The notes beneath the pieces were generated by a model that saw only the letters and a list, made by a program, of their open reading frames with translations, had not been told where the DNA came from and made no database searches. A stretch of DNA of 64,000 nt from Pseudomonadota bacterium. GTDB lineage: Bacteria > Myxococcota > Myxococcia > Myxococcales > Myxococcaceae. The DNA lies in assembly GCA_023426545.1 (NCBI GenBank), contig JAFAAN010000016.1, forward strand, positions 1 to 64,000, read 5' to 3'. Positions 17,303 to 27,400 of the stretch are shown in pieces. The position numbers and the translations under genes are program-made. The stretch's first letter is position 1. Every line of letters begins with the position of its first letter.

Positions 17303-17362
17303 TTCAATGGACGCCGGGCACACGGCCATGCTGCGGGGGACTTTTTCTGTGGAGCGGCGTCG

Positions 17363-17986
17363 GTGAGCGAGACGGTGGTGGAAGAGGCGGCGGCGAGGAA
17401 GCAGACCCTGCGCGAGGAGCTCACGGCACGCCGGAAGGCGATGACGCCGGACCTCATTGATGCACGGGGTCTCAAGGTTCAGTCTCGGTTCCTGGCGGCG
17501 CCCTACTATCAGAAGGCGCGGACGGTGGCGCTGTACGCCCCCATCCGGGGGGAAGTGCCAACCCGGGATATCCTGATTGCGGCACTGCAGGACGGCAAGA
17601 TTGTCTGCTACCCGCTCTCACATGTTCACGGGCGGATTCTTTCGTTCCGGGCCATCAAATCGGAAAGCGAGCTGGAGCCGGGACGGCTGGGGGTTCGGGA
17701 GCCCAGCAACTCCTCGGACCTCATCGCGGTGGACCAGATTGACCTCTTCGTGGTGCCGGGCCTGGGCTTTACCCGGGACGGCAAACGGCTGGGGCGCGGA
17801 GGCGGTTATTACGACGCCACCCTCCGCGCGGCCAGCCAGCGCAGCCGTCGGGTGGGCCTGGCCTTCAATGACCAGGTCGTCCCGGTGCTGCCCACGACTG
17901 GGGATGACGTCGACATGGACCTGGTCGTAACGGAGTCTGAGTCCCTGCGCGGCCTGTACCGCGACTGGGACTTCCTCGATACGTGA
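17363..17986 (+). CDS. 5-formyltetrahydrofolate cyclo-ligase
   Basis: 207 residues from the GTG at 17363. The enzyme converts 5-formyl-THF to 5,10-methenyl-THF with ATP, clearing an inhibitory folate. Family marks: the N-terminal KQTLREELTARRKAM helix, YAPIRGEVPTRD, PGLGFTRDG and the phosphate-binding RLGRGGGYYD. It follows the 6S RNA candidate and its stop overlaps the next gene (GTGA). The pairing with 6S RNA is a known conserved neighbourhood and can couple its expression to growth phase. A longer reading to 17222 runs through the RNA and is not used. Confidence 0.9.
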   Translation: MSETVVEEAAARKQTLREELTARRKAMTPDLIDARGLKVQSRFLAAPYYQKARTVALYAPIRGEVPTRDILIAALQDGKIVCYPLSHVHGRILSFRAIKSESELEPGRLGVREPSNSSDLIAVDQIDLFVVPGLGFTRDGKRLGRGGGYYDATLRAASQRSRRVGLAFNDQVVPVLPTTGDDVDMDLVVTESESLRGLYRDWDFLDT

Positions 17987-18771
17987 AAGTCCTCTTCATG
18001 GGAGACGTGGTGGGCCGCCCGGGGCTCCAGGCGGTCCGCACGCTCCTCCCGAGGGTCCGCGCGGAGCACGGCGTGGACGTGGTGGTCGCCAACGCGGAGA
18101 ACAGCGACCAGGGCTCGGGCATCACCTCCGAGACAGCGCGCTACCTGCTCGACAGCGGCGTCCAGCTGCTGACGAGCGGTAATCATTTCTACTCCAAGAA
18201 GGCCATCCTCTCCTGGGTGAAGGAGCATCCGGACCTGCTGCTGCGTCCGGCCAACTACCCCAAGGGCACGCCGGGCAAGGGCCACGGCGTGGTGAAGCTC
18301 CCGGATGGCCGCGTGCTGGGCGTCATCAACCTGGAGGGGCGCGTCTTCATGCGCACCGAGGCCAGTCCCTTCGAGGTCGTGGAAGGGCTGGTGGAGGAGC
18401 TGCGCCAGCAGACGCCCTGCATCCTGGTGGACATGCACTGCGAGGCCTCCAGTGAGAAGAACGCCATGGGCGTCCACCTGGATGGCCGCGTCTCGGTGGT
18501 CGTGGGCACGCACACGCACGTGCAGACGGCGGACGAGCGCATCCTGCCCGGCGGTACGGCCTTCATCACCGACGTGGGCATGTGCGGTCCGCTCGACTCG
18601 GTCATCGGGATGAAGAAGGAGTCCTCGCTGGCGCGATTCCTGGGCAAGACGGCGCCCTACGAGGTGGCCGAGCGGCTGGTGTACCTCCAGGGCGTGGTGG
18701 TGGACATCGACGACGCCACCGGCCGCGCGCGCGGCATCCAGCGCGTGCGTGAGCACCTGCCAGGCACCTGA
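17983..18771 (+). CDS. YmdB-type metallophosphoesterase
   Basis: 262 residues, GTG start overlapping the cyclo-ligase stop. Motifs of the two-metal YmdB family: MGDVVGRPG at the N-terminus, NAENSDQGSG, SGNHFYSK, DMHCEASSEKNAMG and GTHTHVQTAD. Bacillus YmdB hydrolyses 2',3'-cyclic nucleotides and affects biofilm choice; other members are 5'-nucleotidase-like. The fold and metal ligands look intact, so an active phosphodiesterase is expected. Cellular role here is not shown by sequence. Confidence 0.88.
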   Translation: MKVLFMGDVVGRPGLQAVRTLLPRVRAEHGVDVVVANAENSDQGSGITSETARYLLDSGVQLLTSGNHFYSKKAILSWVKEHPDLLLRPANYPKGTPGKGHGVVKLPDGRVLGVINLEGRVFMRTEASPFEVVEGLVEELRQQTPCILVDMHCEASSEKNAMGVHLDGRVSVVVGTHTHVQTADERILPGGTAFITDVGMCGPLDSVIGMKKESSLARFLGKTAPYEVAERLVYLQGVVVDIDDATGRARGIQRVREHLPGT

Positions 18772-18827
18772 AACACGCGGGAGGAAGTCCCTCCACCCCC
18801 GCCGCACTTCAGGTAGCTTGCGGCGCC

Positions 18828-20090
18828 ATGAATCCGGACGCGCTGCGCAAGGCGACCCCCGAGGAGCAGTTCGAAGAAGTGACCCGTGGCACGGTGGACC
18901 TCCACGTGCCCGAGGACCTGAAGAAGAAGCTCCGGCATTCCTACGACACGGGCAAGCCGCTGATCATCAAGGCGGGCTTCGACCCGAGCCGGCCGGACCT
19001 GCACCTGGGCCACTCGTTGCTGCTGACGCGCATGCGCCGCTTCCAGGAGTTCGGCCACACGGTGGTGTTCCTCATCGGCGACTTCACGGGCCTGATTGGC
19101 GACCCGACGGGCCGCAACGCCACGCGCCCGCCGCTGACGCGCGACGAGGTGAAGGCCAACGCGGAGACATACAAGAAGCAGGTCTTCAAGGTGCTGGACC
19201 CGGACAAGACGGAGGTCCGCTTCAACTCCACCTGGCTGGACACGCTGGGGACGGAGGGGATGATCCGCCTGGCCTCGCGCTACTCCGTCCAGCGCATGCT
19301 GGAGCGCGACGACTTCAAGAAGCGCTTCCGCGGCGAGGTCTCCATCTCCATCCACGAGTTCCTCTACCCGCTCCTGCAGGGGTACGACTCGGTGGTGCTC
19401 AAGGCGGATGTGGAGCTGGGCGCCACGGACCAGCTCTTCAACCTGCTGGTGGGCCGCCAGCTGATGAAGGAAGAGGGCATGGCGCCCCAGGTCATCATGA
19501 CGGGCCCCATCCTGGAGGGCCTCAACGCGAAGCTCGTGGATGGGAAGATCGTCGGCGACAAGATGTCCAAGAGCCTGGACAACTACGTGGGCATCGACGA
19601 GCCGGCGGACACCATCTTCGGCAAGCTGATGAGCATCACCGACGACCTGATGTGGCGGTACTACGAGCTGCTCTCGTCGAAGACGCGCAAGGAGCTGGCG
19701 GAGATGCGCGCCCAGGTGGAGTCCGGCGCGCTGCACCCGAAGGCCATCAAGGTCGGCTTCGCGCAGGAGATGACGGCGCGCTTCCACGGCGAGGAGGCCG
19801 GGAAGAAGGCCGCCGAGGATTTCGAGAAGCGCTTCGCGAAGAAGGAGCTGTCCACCGACGAGCTGCCCCTGGTGGAGGTGTCCCTGGGCGGCGCGCAGAC
19901 GCTGCCGGTGACGAAGCTGCTGCCCGAGACGAAGCTGGTGGCGTCCGCCACCGAGGCGCGCAAGCTGATGGCGCAGGGCGGCGTGCGCGTCAACGGCGAG
20001 AAGGTGGTGGACGCCAAGGCCGAGCTGGGCGCGGGCGAGTACACGGTGCAGGTGGGCAAGCTGAAGGTCGCCCGCGTGAAGCTCGGTTGA
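18828..20090 (+). CDS. tyrS: tyrosyl-tRNA synthetase
   Basis: 420 residues. Class I synthetase that charges tRNA-Tyr. HLGH at 59-62 is the HIGH motif and KMSKS at 245-249 is canonical, rather than the KFGKS of the E. coli type, so this is the TyrZ-like second bacterial form. The C-terminal 60 residues form an S4 RNA-binding domain (EARKLMAQGGVRVNGEKV). The ATG at 18828 is the only reasonable start. A strong hairpin follows the stop. Confidence 0.93.
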   Translation: MNPDALRKATPEEQFEEVTRGTVDLHVPEDLKKKLRHSYDTGKPLIIKAGFDPSRPDLHLGHSLLLTRMRRFQEFGHTVVFLIGDFTGLIGDPTGRNATRPPLTRDEVKANAETYKKQVFKVLDPDKTEVRFNSTWLDTLGTEGMIRLASRYSVQRMLERDDFKKRFRGEVSISIHEFLYPLLQGYDSVVLKADVELGATDQLFNLLVGRQLMKEEGMAPQVIMTGPILEGLNAKLVDGKIVGDKMSKSLDNYVGIDEPADTIFGKLMSITDDLMWRYYELLSSKTRKELAEMRAQVESGALHPKAIKVGFAQEMTARFHGEEAGKKAAEDFEKRFAKKELSTDELPLVEVSLGGAQTLPVTKLLPETKLVASATEARKLMAQGGVRVNGEKVVDAKAELGAGEYTVQVGKLKVARVKLG

Positions 20091-20129
20091 ATGCCCGGCC
20101 GCTGACGGCCGTCACAGGCGCAGGACATG

Positions 20130-20162
20130 CCCCCGTGCCCCTCCTCCCAGGGGCACGGCGGG
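20130..20162 (+). terminator. stable hairpin after tyrS
   Basis: CCGTGCCCCT (20133-20142) pairs perfectly with AGGGGCACGG (20149-20158) over a six-base loop, and three further C-G pairs extend the base past a one-base bulge. It lies between tyrS and the EndoU-like gene. Confidence 0.6.
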
Positions 20163-20186
20163 GACTGCTGTACACTCCCGTGCGCC

Positions 20187-21365
20187 ATGCGTCTTCCCCT
20201 CCCCTGTCTTGCCCTGTTGCTGAGCGCCTCGCTGCCGGCCCTCGCGGGCCCGGGCGCCTTCGTCTCCGACGTCGCGGTGGACGCCGTCGAGCAGCCCGAG
20301 TCCCGCAAGGTCGTCTTCACGGTGGCGCCGGGGACGCCGTACCCGCTGCTGAAGAAGGGCGGCCCCGGCCGGGCCTGGTGCAAGCTGCGCGGCGCGTCCG
20401 CGGCGGGCTGGGTGCTGTGCGAAGGCGCGCCGGAATCCATCGCGCCTCCCACGCCGAGCGCCGCGGCCCTGGTGGCGGCGGACCGCGCCCACTCGGCCCA
20501 GCAGGCCCGGGCGCGAGGGCTGGCGGTCCGCGAGGCCAAGGGCACCCAGGAGGACGCCCTGTCCGTCCGCCCGGTGGTGATGCGGGCGCCCGCGGGCAAC
20601 GCGGCGGCGCGCGCCGCGCGGCGGGATGACAGCGACGCCGATGAGGAGCAGGCCGCGCCCGCGAGCTGGAAGCCCGCAACGGGCTGCGCGACTTCGTGTG
20701 ACCAGGCGCCGCTGTTCGCGAAGCCGCCCCCGCTGTCGGCGATGGACCGGGAGGTGCTGGACCTGTGCCCCGCGCGCCCGGACGTCAGCGTGAGCGAGGG
20801 CGACGTGCGGCGCTTCCTCTCCCGTCACTACGACGACGCGCGCATCCAGCGGGCCTTGTCGGTGGCGGGCCGCCCCGGGGCGCGGCAGGCCAACCTCGAC
20901 TGGCTCACGAGCCTGTGGGTGAGCACCGGGCCGCGCAACGCCTTCACGCACGTCTTCTGCGGCGACGACTGGGACCGGGGCCCCATTGGCGGGCTGCACT
21001 TCCTCCCGCGCTACGCCCAGCTCGAGGCGGAGGGGCGCGTCTGCTACCAGGGCCCGGCGCGCGGCAACGCCGCGTTGAAGGGCGATGCGTACCTCGTCCG
21101 CTTCAAGGGCGTGTCCCCCTGGTCCTGCGGAGAGAAGCGCATCGGCGGTTTCTCCCGCTCGCCGGACGCGGTGGGGTTGGTGGCGATTGGCACGCGGGCC
21201 TTCGCGCGGTGCTGTGCGCGCGGCGGGGCGAAGAAGGAAGGCGGCGTGTACTCGGCTCCGGACCTGGGCGGGACGAACTGGCGCGTGTGGTGCGGCACTC
21301 GCAACGGGACCTACGGCATCGCCACCCTGCATCCCACGGACGACAAGGCCACCTGCGGGGACTGA
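20187..21365 (+). CDS. secreted protein with SH3-like and EndoU nuclease-like domains
   Basis: 392 residues from ATG 20187. Residues 1-20 are a signal peptide (RLPLPCLALLLSASLPALA). Residues 25-85 resemble a bacterial SH3 domain (APGTPYPLLKKGG, CKLRGASAAGWVLC), which in other proteins binds cell wall. A charged Ala-rich linker follows. The C-terminal 140 residues carry the layout of bacterial EndoU ribonucleases: His255 in FTHVFCGDDWDRG and His271 in GGLHFLPRY as the likely catalytic pair, followed by a Lys/Tyr-containing core and several Cys. EndoU domains are common as secreted toxin nucleases, but no immunity gene is visible next to it. Moderate confidence in the EndoU call. Confidence 0.65.
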   Translation: MRLPLPCLALLLSASLPALAGPGAFVSDVAVDAVEQPESRKVVFTVAPGTPYPLLKKGGPGRAWCKLRGASAAGWVLCEGAPESIAPPTPSAAALVAADRAHSAQQARARGLAVREAKGTQEDALSVRPVVMRAPAGNAAARAARRDDSDADEEQAAPASWKPATGCATSCDQAPLFAKPPPLSAMDREVLDLCPARPDVSVSEGDVRRFLSRHYDDARIQRALSVAGRPGARQANLDWLTSLWVSTGPRNAFTHVFCGDDWDRGPIGGLHFLPRYAQLEAEGRVCYQGPARGNAALKGDAYLVRFKGVSPWSCGEKRIGGFSRSPDAVGLVAIGTRAFARCCARGGAKKEGGVYSAPDLGGTNWRVWCGTRNGTYGIATLHPTDDKATCGD

Positions 21366-21466
21366 TGCGCCCGCGCTTTGGGCGGTGGACACATCCCCAC
21401 CCGGAGCCTCGTGCCTGTCGAACCCGTGGGCGTAGAGAGGACCGACCTCAAGTCCGAAGCAATCGA

Positions 21467-21483
21467 GGGGGACTGTTGCCCCC
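21467..21483. terminator. short hairpin between convergent genes
   Basis: GGGGG (21467-21471) and CCCCC (21479-21483) flank a seven-base loop in the 121-base gap between the EndoU-like gene and the macroglobulin gene. It could serve both strands, but the stem is short. Confidence 0.3.
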
Positions 21484-21486
21484 TGG

Positions 21487-24400
21487 CTACTTCGACGTGC
21501 CCACCGTGAGCACCGCCCCGGTCGAGTACGCGGTGAACTCCGGCGCGTACATGGATTGAACGGTGGCGGGGCCGACCTTGAACGTGCCGGCCATGTTGGC
21601 GCGCAGCCGGTACTTGAAGGTGTACTCACCGGCGGGCAGCCGCTCGAAGAAGAAGTGGGTGCCGGAGTCACGCGTCTCCTCGTACCAGACGATGCCCAGG
21701 TCCCAGCGGTGGCGGGACTGCACGTTCTCCGGCTCCAGGCCCGCGGCGCGCGGGTCCCGCAGGTGCACGTACTCCGCCGCGTGCTTCGCGCGCAGGGACA
21801 GCTGCACCTCCACCTCATCTCCTGGCTTCACCACCGCGCCCTCGCGCAGGGGCGTGAGCACGGCCTCGCGCCCCTGCCGCTCGCGCAGGAAGTAGCGCCG
21901 GGACACCTGGAAGAAGTCGCCCCGCTCGCTGTCCGGCAGCTTCTCCGTGGAGAAGTGCCACGTCGCGGACGCGAAGGCGAACCCCGGCGTCGTCTTCTCC
22001 ACCCGCACCGAGCTCATCGTCGCTGGCTCCAGCTCCGCCCCGGGGACGACGACCTGGTTCTTCTTGCCCGTGTATTCGTCCGGCGCGAAGGACATGCGCA
22101 CCACGCGCGGGCCCACCGTCACCGTGGCGTCCTCGCGCACGCCCAGCGCGCCCTCCGCCTGGAGGTACTTCACCAGCGCGTACAGCGCCTCCGCCGTGGC
22201 CCGCGTGGACTTCCAGTGGTTGAGCTTCTTGTCCAGCAGCAGCCACTGGACCAATCCCTCGCGCCGGGAGTCCTTCGGGTTCAGCTCCGTCAGGGTGCGC
22301 AGCGCGAAGGCATGCGTCTCCGTGGTGTCGTTGTACCAGAGCCAGCTCCGGTCCTCCGGCGCCCAGTACGTGCCCAGCTCGTCGCTCGTCTTCGCGGAGT
22401 CCATGACGCTCGCCCAGACACGCTCCGCGTCCGCCTTGCGCCCGGCGCGCTTGAGCGTGAGCGCCAGGTATCCCTTGAGGTACGGCGAGTGCTTCTTCCA
22501 GTGCTCATAGCTGAAGGCGAGGATGCGCTCGCGCTCGGCGCCCGTCAGCGCCTCGCCGGTGTAGCTCGCGTTCGGGTACGCGGAGGCCACGTAGTTGAGG
22601 AAGGTGAGGAACTCCCAGCCGCGCCCCTCCTTCATCAACCGCGTCGAGTAGTCCTCGCGGAAGTGGCGCGCCAGGTAGCCCCACGCGGCGCGGGTCATCT
22701 CCGGCGGGACCTCCACGCCGAACTCCATCGCCCGGGACAGGCCGTGCACGATGTAGAGCGTCATGTACGGCGACGGCGGCCCCCCCGGCCACCAGGGGAA
22801 GCCTCCGCTGGACGTCTGCGCCTTTCGCAGCTTGGCCATCGCGGACGTGCGCTCGGCGGCGGCGACCCTCGGGTCCAGGACCTTGACGAGGCCAGCGTCC
22901 AGCTCCGGCCCCCCCTTCGCCATCTCCAGCCAGGGCGTCTCTTCCAGCGACATCTTCCGGTTGGGGTCCACCGCGTCCCACGTCTCGAAGCGGGTGGGCC
23001 GCTCGCTCAGCTGCTTCGCCATCCGCGCCACCGACGGGTACTGTCCGTAGAGGCTGGACAGGATGCCCGCCGACACGAAGCGGTTGAGCGTCTGCTCCGT
23101 GCACTCGTAGGGGTAGTTCACCAGGTACGGCAGCGACTGGAGCGCCGAATAGAAGAGCTGTGTGTCCACCGTGACGACCAGCTGCTCGTTCACCCGCGTC
23201 GGGTCTCCCCCCGTGCGCAGGTCCTCGAAGCGCATCGTCTTTGCGTCCTGGCCCTTCAGCGTCACGAAGCGTGACTGCGACAGGTGCATCCGGCCCGGCA
23301 GCACCGGAAGCGGGCGGAGCTCACCGTCGCTCACGTTGCCCGCGCGGGCCTCCACGCGGAAGGCCACCGTGCCCACGCGAGCCGGCGTGGTGAGCGGGAA
23401 GCGCAGACGCGTCCCCTTCCCCGCCGCCACGTCGAAGCCCTGCGACGCGGTCCGGACGCCGAAGTCCGCGAGCACGCTCTTCTGCGTCTCCGGGTCCACG
23501 ATGTCCAGCGTGAGCGTCCCCTGGAGCGGCCGGGCACCGGCGTTGTTCACCAGGACCTCCAGCACGGCGCGGTCTCCCTCCCTCAGGAAGCGCGGCACGT
23601 AGGGCCGCACCATCAGCTCCTTCACGCTGCGGGAGGTGCGCTGCAACGAGCCGCCCTTCAGATCGCGGGTGAGCGCATGAACCCAGACGCTCCACGCCGT
23701 CACCGAGTCCGGCACGGTGAACTCCAGCGTGGCGGAGCCGTCAGCGCCGGTGAGCACCTGCGGCACCCAGAACGCCGTCTCCGCGAAGTTCGACCGCAGG
23801 GCCGGCGCGGAGGGCTCCTGGGCATTCCCATCACTGAGCGCTTCCTCCTGGGCCGGACTCGCCATCGATTTCATTCGAGTGGCCGTGGCAGGCGCCGGAG
23901 GCGGAGGCGCCCCTGCCATCTCCCGCCTGCTCTCCATCGGCGCGGGACGGGCCGCCTCGGCGACATACGCGCGCCCCCCTCCCCCGGGGCCGCGGCCCCT
24001 GAAGCGGAGCCGGCCGGGGCCGCCCAGTCCATAGCCATCCTCGAAGCGCAACGCGTCCGGCTGGGGGTGCGGCCAGCCCGCCACCTCGCCGTAGGCGTCG
24101 TTCACCAGCCAGTGGAAGTCCGCCAGGCCCACCGACGGCCGCAGGTCCATGACCGTGTTCCAGCGGGGATACAACCCCGCCACGCTCGGAGGCGCCTGCT
24201 TCGCGAACAGGTCCAGCGACTGGTCATACATGTACGCGAGCAGCTCCGCCGCCCCCGCCTCGACCTTCGCGCCCCGCGGGCCCTTCACCGTCACCCGCCA
24301 CGTCTCCCGGGCCCCCGGCCGCAGCGTGTCGCGGAACGTGGCGAACTCCAGCTGCAGCTCCTTGTCGTCCCAGGGCACGAAGATGGACTTCGAAAAGCTC

Positions 24401-27400
24401 AGGAACTGGTAGTCGCGCACGGTCGACAGCACCACCGTGAAGCCGCCGCGCAGCTCCGCCGTCACGGGCACCTCCACCACCTGGGGGGACTTCCCCGCGA
24501 TGAGCGAGCGCCGCGAGATGCGCTTCTCCCCGCGGTAGACGTCGAGCAGCAGCGGCTGCCCCTCGAATCCCGAGACGGCCATCAGCCGTGCCGTCTCCCC
24601 CACGCGCGCCGTCTCACGCTCCGCCACCAGATTCGCGGGCAGCGCGATGCCTCCACCCTGCCCAGCCACCAGCAGCTCGCGCCCCACGGTGTACGTCTGG
24701 CCGAAGGCATCCGTCGTCTCGTAGTGCAGCCGGTAGGCGCCGGCCTTCAGCGCGGGCAGCGTCACCTGGGCCAGACCCTCCGCGTCGTGCTCCACCGCGC
24801 CCTTCGCCAGCTCGGCCCCATCCTTCCAGCCGCGCAGCGTGGACTCCGGCGAATACGCCCCGAACCAGCGCGCGCGGAGCGCATCCCCGGGCGTCGGCGT
24901 ATGCACCGCCTCCGGATCCACGAATACGGGCGGCGCACCGGGCTCATCCGCGGGCATCAGTGGGCGCGGCGGCTGCGTCAGGGCCACCAGCCGCCACCGG
25001 CCAGGGCCCGGCTGCGGCGCGCCGTCCAGCGTGGAGCGCGTCAGACGGACCGAGGCCGCCGTGCCCTCGCGGAAGAAGCCCGTGTCCGAGTCCACGCGCG
25101 CCTCCACCGCGACGAAGCCCAGGCGGAAGGCCCGGGTGGCCGAGCGCGTCTCCCCGCCTTCATCGGTCGCGTCCGCCTCGATGCGGTAGTTCCAGGTCAG
25201 GCCTGGCGTGCCCACCTCCCGCTCATCCGCCTGGGGCGTGAAGCCGAAGGAGAAGGCCCCGTCCTCGCCCAGGGGAGACGTGCCCGTCGCCACCACCTGC
25301 CGCTCCTGGGAGGCGGCGCGAGGGCCCCACCACCACCAGGGCAGCACCGGCTCGCGGTACGCGCGCCACCGCACCGAGCCGGACGTCACCGGCATGCCGA
25401 AGTAGTAGCGGGCCTCGCCCTGGAACGTCGCGGGACGGTTGAGGCGCAGCGGCGCCTGCGCGTCCTTCAGTGTCACCTCGAAGGTGGGCCGCTTGTACTC
25501 CTCCACGCGAATGGAGGCGCGTCCGCCGAGGCTCACGCGCACGGACCACGCGCCCAGCACACGGCCCGTGGGAATCGTGAACTCGCCCGCCGCCGAGCCG
25601 AAGTCATTGGTCTGGACCTCCCGGGACTCCACCTCCTGGTGGTTCGGGTCCATCAGCGAGACGCGAAGCGTCCTGCCCGCCAGCACTTGGTACCGTGCCT
25701 GGTCGCCGCGGCCGCTGTAGGCCACCGCCTTCCACTGGACCTTCTGCAGGGGCCGGTACACGGCGCGGTCGGTGAAGACCAGGGCGTTGCGGGACTCCCC
25801 CGGCTCATGCCGGCTGTAGAAGGGGACGCCGCTGGGGTGGAGCAGCAGGTCGCGCCCGCTTCCGGCGACCAGCAGGTAGTTCCGGTAGCCCGAGCCCGGC
25901 GGCGCGTCGAAGGTGGCCATGCCCTCTTCGTTGGTGGTGGCGCGCGCCGCCACACTGAATCCCTTCTGGTAGTCCGAGAGGATGAGCCGCAGCGGCACCT
26001 TCGGCACCGGCGCGCCCGTCTCCCCGTTCACCACCCGCGCCTCGACGCGGCTGCCCCCCGAGGCGTGGGAGATGACCACCCAGGGCGTCACCGTCAGATA
26101 CACCGCCACGACGCGGTTGCCCTTCGCCCGGAAGTCCTCGTGGGCGGAGGCCGCGATGACGTACGTCCCCTTCGCCTCCAGAGGCGGCGTGACGAAGGTG
26201 CGGTGCTCCCGGAAGTCCTCCGTCTTCGGCAGCGGGACGCTCCAGGTGGCCACCGCGCGCTGGTTCTTCATGAGGGCGCGCAGTTGGTCGCCTTCCGGCA
26301 GCATGGCGTAGGCGCCCGCCTTGGCGAGCTGCTTCTCCATGTCGATGGAGTAGGCGCGGAAATGCAGCCGGGAGATGTTGCGGTGGGTGACCTCGATGGA
26401 GCGGCGCTGGGGCCCGTCCGACAGCATGGCCCCCAAGCGAAAGTCAGGGGCCTCGATGGAGGCCAGGAGCGTCTTGCAGCGCTGGGCCCCCAGCGACTTG
26501 GGATGTGACGCCGCGCACGCCTTCGCCAGCGCGTGGGCCTGCACGCCGTGGTTCACCCGGAGCTCCATCTCCGCGAGCTGCGCCTGCCCCATGCTGGACC
26601 AGGGCACGTCACCGAACGCGGTCAGGAACGCCGCGAGGTGCCGGCGGATGCGGGTCCGGTCGTCCTTGTCCGTGAAGTGCTGTTGCAGCACGGTGTAACG
26701 CTGGAGGCGGGCCTCCAGCGCCGACTCGCGCCGGCCCGCGGCGCGGTGCCACGCCTCCAGGTCCCCGAGCACCGCGGCCACCTTCTCCAGCGGATGGACG
26801 CCCGGGTCCGTCAGCGCCACCGCGGGCGTACCTTCCAGGAGCGCGTCGAGCTTCAACCGGTACACATCGTTGGCCTGCTCGGGCCGCCAGTGTGAGCTGT
26901 CCGCCAGCAGGCTCGCGCGCAGATAGGACACGGCATCGCGCAGCGTGGAGCGCAGCCCCGCCGGGTACGTGTTGGGCCGGATGTACTCGGCCAGCGCCTT
27001 GACGGGCTCGGAGCCGAGCTGCTCCCGCTGCGTCCAGACGTCCTCGTAGGCCCGCTGTGCCTCGGTGAGAATCTGCTCGTGCGTCCACGCCTTGAGGTCC
27101 ACCGGGCCGGTGGAGGCCACGGCCTCGCGCTGGCGCACCTCCCAGCCATACGCCTGCGCATAGGTGACGAGCGCGTTGGCGTAGAAGAGGTTCAGCGTCG
27201 CACGATGCAGCGCGCCCTGGGGCCAGGGCTGCTCGCGCAGGAAGCGCACCGCTGTCTCGTAGCCGTGCAGCGCCGTCCGCAGTTGCACCGTGCGAACCAG
27301 CGCGCGAGTCCACTCGGCTTCGTCAGCGGTCTGCTTCGCCCGCTCCAGGCGGGCCTCGGTGGCCTGGGCGGCGGACTCCACCTTCTGCTCCGCCACCAGC

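Noticed and set aside
17100..17350. A tRNA or leader-peptide gene before the cyclo-ligase
   Set aside because: No cloverleaf or anticodon arm is visible and no short open frame has a ribosome site. The 6S RNA interpretation fits better.
23284..26508. 1074-codon plus-strand open frame within the macroglobulin gene
   Set aside because: Arg/His/Pro-rich shadow; the macroglobulin with its thioester motif is read on the other strand.
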